Assembly (NCBI GenBank): GCA_947561395.2
Contig: OX387185.1
Location: forward strand, 33,088,213-33,152,212
Direction of reading: 5' to 3'
Source of the DNA: Buxus sempervirens
Taxonomy: Eukaryota; Streptophyta; Magnoliopsida; Buxales; Buxaceae
Length of the DNA stretch: 64,000 nt
This document shows, one piece after another, positions 48,397-60,000 of the stretch (the first letter of the stretch is position 1; each line of letters opens with the position of its first letter). Made by a program: the position numbers and the translations under genes. The notes beneath the pieces are model-generated. The model had not been told where the DNA came from and ran no database searches. It saw only the letters and a list, made by a program, of their open reading frames with translations.

Positions 48397-51300
48397 ACAT
48401 TGGTTTCAATGAAGGTTTTGTGTTGGAATATTAGAGGTTTAGGGGATGTGGAAAAGCGTAGAGCAGTGCATCATTTATGCCAACGTCAGAGTCCGGATGT
48501 GGTGGTACTCGTTGAGTCTAAAATTGATACAATTGAGGGGAGAGGAATTAGGCAGTTGTGGAGTGTTGGGGGAACTAAGTGGACTCTTCTTCCATCCTCC
48601 GGTAGATCAAGAGATATACTGGTCATGTGGGATTCGCTTTCCTTGAGTGGTGAGGTAGTGACGAGGGGTGAGTTCTTCATATCGGTGAACATGGTATCTA
48701 AAGGGGATGGGTTCAGATGGAAGTTAACAGCGGTGTATGGGCCATGTCGCCCTAGGGGAGACAGCACCTATGGAATGAGTTAAATGGGGAAGCCCCAGTG
48801 AATAATTCTCCGTGGCATTTATTGGGTGATTTCAACGTAATAAGATATTCTCAGGAGTCCAATCGAGTGAGAGCTAGGGTCACCAGAAGCATGAGAGACA
48901 TTTCAAATTGGATTGAGCAAAATGCGCTCATTGACTATCCATTGCAAGGTGGTTCATTTACAAGATCTAATCTTCAGAACCAGCCTTTATGCTCTAGATT
49001 AGATAGGTGCCTAGCATCTCTAGATTAGGTAGGTGCCTAGCATCGAGGTTGTGGATTGAGCATTTCTAATCAATGGTGCAGTTCTTAATTTCTTATTGCC
49101 AAGACCCATGTCAGATCATTGTCCTTTGTTGTCGTCGGATGAAACTAGATGGGGAGGAATGGCAGCCTTCCGATTTGAAAACATGTGGTTGGAACATACC
49201 TCTTTTGGGGATCTGGTCAGTGGATGATGGAGGGATGGGTCGGAGGAGGTTGTTGGGTGGGCTGATTTTATCTTCATGAAGAACCTAAAGGAGGTGAAAA
49301 AAAAAAAGGCGGGAATGTGGAACAGAGAAGGTTTTGGGAGTTTAGGGAGTCAGAAAAAAGAGGTGGCGGAGGAGTTAGCTAGTTTGGATAGACAAGAAGG
49401 AAGTGAGGATTGGAATTTTGATTTGAAAAGGAGGTGAGTGGAAATTAAGACTTCATTGGAAAAAATTTTAAAGCTTGAGGAAATTCATTCGAAGCAGAAG
49501 GCAAGGGTGTCATGGTTAAAAGAGGGAGATGGGAATACAGTGTTTTTCAATAGGATCGCAAATGGGCATAGATACAAGAATATGATTACAAGATTAGAAG
49601 TTGAGGGTAGGGAGGTGGATGACATGGCAGAAATAGGGGATTATCTTATTCATTTCTACTCACAGCTTTACAAATCTGAGCAAGAGATTCATTTTCAATT
49701 GAAAGATATGGGTCAAGCTAGGTTAGATGATTCTATGAGGGCTTGAAAGAGGTTTTGAAGAGGAGGAAATTAGAGAAGCTGTGATGGATATGGAGGGGAG
49801 ATATGGCTCCAGGATCAAATGGATTTATAATTGAATTTTTTAAAGAAATTGGGAAACTGTAAAGCAGGAGTTGTTTAAGGTGTTTGAGGAGTTTCATTCA
49901 CATGGTGTTATTCATAAAATCACAAATGCAACTTTCCTGGTTCTTATCCCAAAGAAGGCATGAGTCATAGGTATTACAGATTTCAGACCTATTAGCCTAA
50001 CTACCAGTTTATACAAGATCATCGGTAAGGTATTTTCGCTGAGGTTGAAAAGAGTCCTTCCAAAGATTATCTCTAAGAATCAGAGTTCATTTATAGAGGG
50101 TAGATAGATTCTAGAGCGTGCATTGATTGCTAATGAGTGTGGGGAAAGTATGCACATGTCAAATGAAGCTGGAATCATATACAAGTTAGACACTGAGAAG
50201 GCATATGATAGAGTGGAATGGAAATTTCTAGATTCTATATTTGAATGGAAGGGATTTGGGGCCAAATGGAGGAAATGAATAATGGGGTGTATGGATAAGG
50301 CTCATTTTTCCCTTCTACAGAATGGAGCTGTGGTGGGATTTTTCCTTTCGTTAGGTCTGTGTCAAGGTGACCCACTCTCCCCCTTCCTCTTTACGTTAGT
50401 GGCGAAGGCGTTGCATGAATTCATTAAATGTGCAGTAGATTTGGACTTCATTCAAGGTCTGGCAGTTGGGAGAGAGCACCTTAGGGTACCCCATCTTCAG
50501 TTTGCAAACAATTCCTTAGTGTTTCTTAAATCAAATAAGGAGCAGATGATTTGGTTAAAAAGTATCTTGCATGCATTTCATATGGTATCTGGATTGAGAG
50601 TTAATTGGAGGAAGAGTACATTGGTAGGGATGAATGTTTCCAATGAGGATTCTAAGGTTTTTAGCGATATTTTGGGGTGTCAGGTTGGTCTATATCCCTT
50701 GTGTTATCTAGGGTTACCGTTTGGTGCATCTCCTAGGTCTGTGGCCTTTTGGAATCCAGTGATCGAGAGAGTGGAAAAAAGATTGGCATTATGGAAGAGG
50801 AACTATTTGCCATTTGGGGGTAGGATTACTTTTATTAAGTCTGCATTGGCCAACCTTCCAGTCTATTACATGTCATTATTTCACATGCCTAGGAGAGTGG
50901 TTAATATTCGTGAGAAGCCTCAGAGGGATTTCCTACGGAAGGGAGGAGGATATAAGAAAGTTCATCTGGTTAGGTGGGGTCAAGTGAGTAAGGGGCATGA
51001 GAAAGGGGGTTTTAAAATTGGCAACTTAGTAACACGTAATTCAGCATTGTTGGCTAAGTGTCTTTAGCGATTCAGCACTGACCAATCTAGTTATTAGCAT
51101 AAAGTGAATGTTAGTAAATACGGGGTGGATGATAATGGATGGTCTATTAACCTGAGGACATGCCCAAGGGGTTGTAGTCCTTGGAAGGCCGTGGTTACTC
51201 TTGCTCCATCTTTCTATCTTCACATTCGTAATTATGTAGGGTCTGGTTCTTCTATTAAGTTTTGGCATGATATTTGGTGAGGTGATGAGGCTTTATCATC

Positions 51301-52080
51301 TGCCTTCCCTCATATTTTTCCCATTGTTCAACTTCCTAATGCTTTTGTGTCAGACATTTTGCATTGGGATTCTGGTGGGCTGTCTTGGAATCTTTGGTTT
51401 TGTAGAGATCCTAGGTCCATTGAATTTGAGGAGATAGCTTCTCTCCTTGATAGGTGGAAGGAGGTGGTTCTTGATGCTTCTATTCCCGACAAAGTTATAT
51501 GGTCTCTCTCTCCTTCCAGGTCCTTTTCCCATAACTCCTATTTCAGATTTTTTCGGGCGGGTAGGCTGGATTCTCCACCCCCTTTCTCTGTGTCTTGTTT
51601 GTGGAAGCCCAAAGTTCCTCCTTAAATCAAGCCATTTCTGTGGACGGTCCTCCTTTATAGAATTAATACTGCTAACATAATTCAGGGAAGGTAGAAGTTG
51701 ATGACACTATCCCCTCACGTGTGTGTTATGTATGAAGGTAGGGGAAAGCATTGATCATATCTGTTTAGAGTGTCAATATGCTTGGCCTATTTGGACAAGA
51801 TTTTTGAGGATGATAGGAGTATCTTGGGTCATGCTGTGTTCAGTTTGTCGGTTGTTTTATGAATGGAGGATCTCAGGCCTGAGGACAAGGGGACAGTTGT
51901 TGTATAGCTTTTTATTTCATTCCGTCATTTGGTAGATTTTTCTAGAGAGGAATCGCAGAGTTTTTCAGGATCTGAGGGGGAGCATTGAGCATGTGGAGGA
52001 GTCTAGTATGGTGGCTGTAGCATCATGGGCATCACTTCGGTCAGAGTTTAGCGACTGGGTCTCATTAGATATTATTAGGC
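48397..52080 (+). pseudogene. LINE family A ORF2: endonuclease, RT, zf-RVT
   Basis: Endonuclease: MKVLCWNIRGLGDVEKRRAV, VLVESK, TAVYGPCR, LLGDFNVIRY and LCSRLDRCLAS, followed by a 26-bp tandem duplication (48992-49043) that introduces a stop. Linker RVSWLKEGDGNTVFFNRIAN at 49500-49565. RT: FRPISLTTSLYKII (about 49983), KLDTEKAYDRVEWKFLDSI, CQGDPLSPFLFTLVAKAL and HLQFANN at the active site, where both Asp codons are lost (near 50507). Then GLRVNWRKSTLVGMNV, YLGLPFGASP, FLRKGGGYKKVHLVRW and a terminal zinc finger (MLCMKVGESIDHICLECQYA). Inactive. Confidence 0.88.
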
Positions 52081-52462
52081 ATTAGCATGAGTTTGTATTT
52101 AGTCATCCCTGTTCTCTTAGGGATGACGGGGAGTCGAAGGGGTGAATTGTGGTGATATTGAATGGTGTATAGTGAGGAGATTTTGTTGTTTTGTGACTTT
52201 TAGTAGTCATGGCGGTCTCCATATCTCATGGGTCCACTTCCATCTTTTGTATTTCTCTCTAAGTTTTCTAATAATATTCCTCATTACTCATAAAAAAAAA
52301 GAAGACAAGTTATTGATCTTGACCGCTTTGATTCAGTTTCTCTAAATCCTTCCCAATAGAACGTACATCTTACCAGACTGGTCAGATCAGCCTTGGTAAG
52401 ATTCAAAATGAAGCATCAGCTCAGTCATATACACCATTACTTAATTTCAAAACAAATTCATA

Positions 52463-52468
52463 TTTATT
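52463..52468 (-). other. Candidate poly(A) signal of the HUA2-like gene
   Basis: AATAAA on the minus strand about 300 bp after the HUA2-like stop codon, in AT-rich DNA. A 3'UTR of this length is reasonable for a plant gene; position is inference. Confidence 0.4.
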
Positions 52469-52769
52469 TGAAAGTTGGGAAGGTAAATACAATATAGACA
52501 ACAGAAAATACAGTTGAATTTGGGCCAAGCATCGTGGAGAAGCCCAAAAATCGGAAGCATAACATCCAATAAGAGGCCCAAGATATCAAAACTATGTATG
52601 TTAACATGTGCCGGGTCCAACAAAGGGGAAAAAAACTGTTGGCGACACACCTTTCTAAGAAAGCTCCCAGCTTTCACATATTAAACTATTTACATCATGG
52701 GCATATGCATATCCGCAACATAAGGAAGGTAGACTCACTAAAATCTAATACAGAGCTCCAGGATGATTG

Positions 52770-55700
52770 TTAAGCTGGTCTCCAACAGTTATGTGCTGAG
52801 ATATCTGGTCTACAAGGCAACATTTGCACAACACCGTGACCTGGGGTAACTAGAAAAAATCAATCATTCATAGATCGAAATTAATGCTACTGAGATACAA
52901 GTAATCTCAAAATAAAGTTCACAAATTAAGTCACCTGGCCTTGGAGCACCTGATCCTAGAGGATTGCTGCCAGGATGTGGATGAATCATATTATTTGCTG
53001 GTGGCCTTTCAACAGGCGGCCGAAAATAACCTGCCAAGCTAGCACTATTAGCTGTATATAAAATATAGAACATTGGCTAAACTGTAAATAGGAGGAGATC
53101 ACAGAACCATACACGCCTGCAAACGGCAACATTTGTTTTTTTATTGAACTTAAACAAGCAATTCTTATTTACTTTAGTTTTATAAAAGAAATATAATGCC
53201 ATAGATTTATCCAGAAAGCACCAACAAAGAATAAGACATACAAAAATCCAAATGCCAAACCAAAACGAAGTGAGGTGTTCCAAGTGATGGTTTTGGATTT
53301 TTTTTTTCCAACTGGAAAGGATGTCCTCAGTTGCACCCTCAGTTTCACATTCTCATCCATCCTCGCATCACCACCCCACCCACCCCTCCCACACCCCCAG
53401 CAAACACACCCAAAACAGAACAAAATAAAAATCTCTCATTTTCAATTTAGCACCTTTTAATTGGTGATTCATGTAATAAAAACTGCGATTTTTTGGAGAG
53501 ATTTTGGATAAAATACTGGGGAAAATTTTTAATTAAAGATAACATTTGAACTGCAATAGAATTTTCCTAGAGTATTTTCAGATAGCATTCAAACTCCAAT
53601 CTCCCCGATTCTTCCCTCATTCGCATATAGCTAATTTAAGGACTTTCTGAAGAAAATTTATATCCAAACAATACTAGGGTGGATTTCTCATCAAGGAATC
53701 TACATTTTGGATGTTATCCATATCAGATAAAAGATTAATTGACAGAAATAAGAGTTCAATATAGCTACTTATAATTATGTCAACTTAGCAAACCTAATAG
53801 TAAGATGTTATTGCAGTGGAAGCACGAACAAAGCATATATACAACAAAAAAATTAGTAGACTCAAAACCATTCAGATTAAAGTGAGTTGGTGACCGGTAT
53901 GCAATGGTGGCATAGATAATTCCTGGAGGCAGAAAGGAAAAATTAAATAAATAACAAAAGGTTTCATTATCAGATAATTTAGTAAAGTAGAAGATGACCA
54001 ATACCTTCCTGAACAAAAGGTTGTCCAGGACATGCAGTATTTCTCCCTCCACCAGCCCACATACCATGCTGATTATCTGGATTAAAGTCACCCGATGGCA
54101 TCCTCCAGTGTTCATCAGAAGCATAAGGCCTCCGACCACTAGGTACAGATGGCACAGAATAAGGATGGGGATATGGGTTCTGAGTGTGTTGTACAGTGGG
54201 CTTTGTATAGGAAAAATGTCCAGATGGAGTTTGTGGAGGGCCTGTGTGATGGAAGGATCTTTGTGCAAAAGTTGCATTACCTGGCTGAAACTGCTGACTG
54301 GGCTGGGATGCTTGGGGGTTTAAATACATGTCATTAGGTCCATATTCAAAAGGCCTTGTAGAATTAAATCCGGAAGGATCATGTGTGACTCCTGTTGGCA
54401 CAAAACAAGGTGATTGCTGTGAAAACACTTCGTTTTTCACACCTACATTAACACTGCCTGAATGAGGGGTGTTACCAGCAACTTGATGAAGTTTTGCCTG
54501 TAGACAAGGTAGAGGTTAAAAACCTTACACCATGAGGAAGGAAAACAAAACAACAGCCAAGATACTTACACTTGGAGTCCTACAATATTCTTGATGCACA
54601 GGTTGTTGATACATCAACGGTGGTGAAGGAGGTACCGGTAGTTGAGGTGCTAATAATGGTTGACTTGGCATAGAAGGCTGAGAAGACATTGAAGACTGAG
54701 GTGGTACTGATGGTTGAGTTAATAAAGACCGTGGAGGTAATAACGATGACGGATGGCCCGGAGGAGGCACCAATGGCAAAGGTGGTTGACTGGGGAGAGG
54801 TAATTGTGAAGGTGGAGGAGGCTGTGATGGCAGAGGAGGTGGTGGTGGGGGTGGCAAAGGAGATACTGGTGGTGGAGGTGGAGGTGGTGAAGGAGGCAGT
54901 GGTGGTGGTGGTGGTGGTGAGTCTAAAGGCAGTGGTGGAGAACCCAATGGTAAAGGGGGTAGCTCATTCAGATTGTCTGAAGCTGATTCCAAATTCCTTT
55001 CTGAATTATGCTGATGCAAGTTTGCTTGAAAAGAACCACTCCCAGATAAGGCTCCCTCGTACTTTGCAGACGTAGAAACATCTTCCATCTCAAGCTCACC
55101 ATCGACGTCTTGTAAAATGCAGTGGCGCTTGTCACTTGGAGTAACTGGACAAGTTTCTAGCTCTTCTAAAGCATGTGATGGTTCCACTGGTGTCTCGTCA
55201 CCAATTTCTTTGCCTAGACTGCTTGGAAGATCTTCTTCATCTTCAAAAACACGAGAAGCTAAAAAGCCAGGCAACTGAAATGTAGCATTGCTGGAAGGCA
55301 TCCAAGAAAAATAGATATTTATCAGATAGGCATGCTAATTCGTTGGGCCATAAAAAACAAAGAATGAACAAAAGTTGATAAATGAAATTAGAAAATCATA
55401 GTATATTATTTATGGAATTGTATACAAAAATGATATCGCATAATCTAGTAGCTGTCGGTGCTATCATTATGAAGGAAAAAAAAAACAGAAACAAAATCAT
55501 CAAAAATACAAATTGGCAATTTTTTTGCTGCGAAAAGTGTCACTTAAGGGGTTGTCTAGCGAAATTTTGGACGGAAAACACTGCAATCAGCAGAATGCCT
55601 ATTAGCAACAAGTATAAAGTCATCTACTATCCTCAGAATGCCTATTAGGAACTAGGATTCTTCTAGTTCTAGTTCCATAAAGGTGTTACTTCAATCATCT

Positions 55701-57044
55701 CTCAGCAGTCTTATTTGTTTGGTCTTCAAGTACAGATTCCTGTAAAGGCTTAGTAAGTCAGGAGATTTTTTCTTGTGAAAACTTCATGGATTTGTAGTGG
55801 CCAGCTTCTTTCTTGGTTTTTCTACACTTTTCGTGCACCCGTTTTCTAAAACCTTTTGATTTGATTTAATATATTTCTATTACTACCGATCCAAAAAATA
55901 AAAAAATAAAAGGCATCTACTAGAAGCAGAATGAAAATCAATTTAATTGATAAATGTCACCACATTGTCAAAATTAAAAATAATAGGGCAAATATAGTTT
56001 GAATTCATACAATCTTATAGATAGAGATCCTTTCAAGAGACAATGAACAAAAGGAACAAAATCAAATTCATTTTCAGTATCAGAAAACAAATTTAAGGTA
56101 AATAAATAAAATTTTCTTTTAATGATAAAAAATATCATACAAATGCAAGAATAATTCAGCCTTACATACTTTTTACCATTAGATCACAGTCCTAGTGTTA
56201 TAAATCTTTTGATCAAAACAATAAAACGAAAAAGAACCCATCAACGTACAAATGCAGAAAACAAAATAAGGAAAATAAGTCTAGTGTTGCCATAAGTACC
56301 AGAAATATGATAGAAAGGCGAGGGTAAGTCACTTTACATAAATCATACCGCTGGATCACATTTCTAGTAGTAAAGAACAGATGCCAAAATGAATTAATTC
56401 TTCAAGATCAAAGAAAACACAAATACACACCTCCCATACTCATCAACTAACATCCCTTCCATCTCTCTAATCGGATCATCCACAGCGCGCTCAGCCCGAG
56501 ATGGACGCCTAAGGAAAAATCCAGCAGTTGTATCATCATTTGAAACTCCAATGTCATCCATGTAGCGGCGAAGAAGAGATTCAGGCAGAATCTTTCGCTC
56601 AAGCCATAACCGCAGAACCTGTGAAAGGGCAACAATTATCTACTGTGCAATAAAGGGAACTCTCCTCTATGCAGAATCACAATTACCTTGAGACATTGAC
56701 GACGATTTTCCCGAGCACTGGTTCCAGAAGGAGCAGCAGCACCCAATAGGCGTGGTAGTGCAGCCTGAACTGTAGGAATGTACGATGCTCCTGCAATGCC
56801 TTAAAAAGTAATGGACACTGTAATTATTTATATCATAATGGAACTAAGATCTGGCATCAATCTGTATCAATTGTAGAAAAGGTTTTAACATGCTGAGAAA
56901 CGACCCAAAACAACTAGATCATTTCACGTAAGCACAGCAGTGTCACATGACCATCAGAGAGAGGAATATATGTCATTACACGCATGAAAGAGGAGACTAC
57001 TTTTAGTTTTTTTTTTTTTTTTTTGATTAGTAATGTAGATGTTC

Positions 57045-57087
<43 letters not shown>

Positions 57088-60000
57088 AGTAAAAAAAGAG
57101 AACTGTACAACGCACACAAATCCGTGCAGATGTCAACATGACCAAAAACCTCCTACACACTAACCACAAAAAGCCCCCCAAGAAATGATTACCACCCTCT
57201 ATCAATGCTCATATCCACAATGAATCTTGGCTCATTACGAAACACGATGTTCAATAATGTGCCAAGGACGATCACCCTCTACCAGAACTACCCAACATCC
57301 CATGGTAAGTGTAAACCCATCCCTCTTACTGAACTCCCCTCCACAGTAGATGTGGAGTAGTACCATCTATGGCACTCCCTGACTATATCTGAAAGTGAAA
57401 ATATCCATAAACTCTAGAAGAACCGAAACCCATGATGCCACTGCTATCTGAATACTCCCTATCACCTGGTCCATCGTCGACCGACTATCCCGGAAGATCC
57501 TTCCATTTCGCTCCAACCATATAGACCACACAACAGCATGAAACACTGCTCTATACATGGTCTGGCCTCTTCTCCCCAATCCCCCCATCTGCCATTGAAC
57601 AAAGCAATCCTGAAATGTCGCAGGTAGAACCCATGACACCTCAATCATCTGTAACATTAGCATCCACATGACTCTTGCAAACTGGCACTGAACAAACAAA
57701 TGATCAATGCTTTCCCCTGCTTCCATACACATAAAGCACACCTGCGGGGACAAGGCATTCGTCTTCCATCTTTTCTGGATTCGATCAGCGGTGTTAATTT
57801 TATACAAAAGGGTCGTCCACAGAAAAGCTTTGATCTTAAGAGGTACCTTGGGCTTCCATAGCCTAGACACAGGGAAAGGCACACAGTGTATGAAGGATCC
57901 TAGCTTATATAACTGAAAAAAAATTTGCAAGAGTATTAGCCAGAAGAGGATAGGGACCAAGTAACCTTATCATAATCTAGAGGGTCAATCACCACCTCCT
58001 TAAGAGTATCTAACATCACAGCAATTTCTTCTACTTCGGGAGGACGAAGGTCTCTCCTAAAGGGAAGGTTCCATGATATACCAAATGGAGTCCAAGATAG
58101 GACTTCGGCGACAAAAGCATTCGGATCGAGGACAATAGGAAATAGACGATGGAATTTAGTCGATAATAAGCAACTACCCCACCACAAATCCTTCCAGAAA
58201 CGAATAGACACCCCAGACCCAATACTCAATTTGACATGAGGATAGAACGAGGATGCTAATCTCATGATGTCCTTCCACAGACAATTTCCAGATGGACGTG
58301 CTCTCTGATTAACGAACCATCCATTATCATTGCTACCATATTTGCTAGTAATAACCAGACGCCATAAACTTTCGTTTTTTTGTGCTGAAGCGCCACAACC
58401 ACTTAGCAAGAATAGAGGAGTTCCGAGCAGCCACCTTGCCCAAACCAAGGCCCCCCTGCTCTCTTCCTAAGCAAACCTTATCTCACCCCACAAGATGATG
58501 CTTCTTCCCCCCCAAAGAAAATTCCTTTGAGCTTTTTCAATGACTTTCACCATTCTATTAGGCATATGGAACAAGGACATAAAGTAGACCGGTAAATTCG
58601 CAAGAACCGCCTTTATCAATATAATCCTACCCCCAAAAGAAAGATAGTCCATTTTCCACAAAGCTAGCTTCTTCTCTACCCTTTCTATAACTGGCTCTCA
58701 AAAACTGAAACTACGAGGCGACGCTCCAAGAGGAAGCCCTAAATATGACATCGGCCAAGCAGCCACCTGACACCCCAAAATTCGGCTAAAATCCATAGAC
58801 TCTTGCTCTCCTATGTTCACCCCTACCAATGAGCTCTTACCCCAATTAACCTTCAACCCAAACACCACATGGAAAGTATGTAAAATGCTCTTCAACCCCA
58901 AAATATGGTCTCTAGATGCCTCAAGGAAGACTAATGTATCATCGGCAAATTGAAGGTGAGATATCTTTACCTCATTTCTTCCAACCTTAAATCCCTGGAT
59001 CTCCCCCCTACTCATGCCTACCATGAAGAAATTGTGAAGCACCTCCGCTACCAAAGTGAATAAGAAGGGAGATAAAGGATCCCCCTGCCTGATACCCCTT
59101 GATGATGGAAAAAAGCCTTTCACCCCTCCATTACTAGAATAGAGAAGTGAACCTTTTCCAAGCACCCTCTAATCCATCTCCTCCACCAGTCCCCAAAGCC
59201 CTTCCACCTCATTACGGATTCAATGAAACCCCACTCCACTCTATCATATGCTTTTTCAATATCTAATTTTCAAACCACCCCAGGGAGCCCCAATCGCCCC
59301 CTACTATCCACACATTCATTTGCTATTAATATAGCGTCCAAGATTTGCCTCCCCTCCACAAAAGCGCTTTGGTTCACAGATATGATCTCAGGAAACACTC
59401 TTTCAGCCTAGCGGACAAAACCTTAGCAATAATCTTGTAGACACTAGTGGTAAGACTTATAGGCCTAAAGTCCTTGATCCCAATCACCCCAACCCTCTTA
59501 GGAATTAAGACAAGGAACGTTGCATTTGTTGCCTTGTGGATAATACCACTCGAGTGAAATTCCTGAAACACCTTAACCAAGTCATCCTTAATGAGCTCCC
59601 AATTCCTCTTAAAAAATTCAATTGTATAGCCATCGAGACCCGGAGCCTTGTCTCCTTCCAACTCCCACACTACTGCCTTAATCTCCTCCCTTTCAAATTC
59701 TCTTTCAATCCAAATGTTCATATTCTCATCCAACTTAGATTGCCCAATCTCCTTCAGCTTAAACCTAAAATCAATGTCTGATTTATAAAGATGGGTGTAA
59801 AACCGACACAAAGATTGCCCAATTTCCTCATAATCCTCAATGATTCTACCCTCCACTTCCAATCTTACGATTGAGTTTTTAATCCTCCTCCCATTAGCCA
59901 TTCTGTGAAAGAAAGCCGTATTCCTTTCTCCTTCTTTCAACCATTGAATCCTGGATTTTTGTCTCCAATGAATCTCCTCATCCCGGAAAATTGTTTCCAC

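Larger units (their letters stand above)
45255..52300 (+). mobile_element. Near full-length L1-type LINE (family A)
   Basis: About 7 kb: a GC-rich leader with direct repeats (45260-45450), degraded ORF1 (45452 to about 47.3 kb), ORF2 (48397 to about 52.1 kb), a 3'UTR and an A-run at 52292-52300. Composition switches from AT-rich to GC-richer at 45255. No clear target duplication was found. It ends only about 140 bp from the inferred 3' end of the HUA2-like gene, in convergent orientation. Confidence 0.8.

Noticed and set aside
53030..53073. Upstream acceptor (near 53054) for the sixth visible HUA2-like exon, adding ANSASLA
   Set aside because: It is also in phase, but the acceptor at 53031-53033 gives the join QEG-YFRPP, which fits the family as I remember it.
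54689..55075. Plus-strand frame rich in Val, Glu and Lys
   Set aside because: It is the antisense shadow of the HUA2-like exon with its proline-rich tract.
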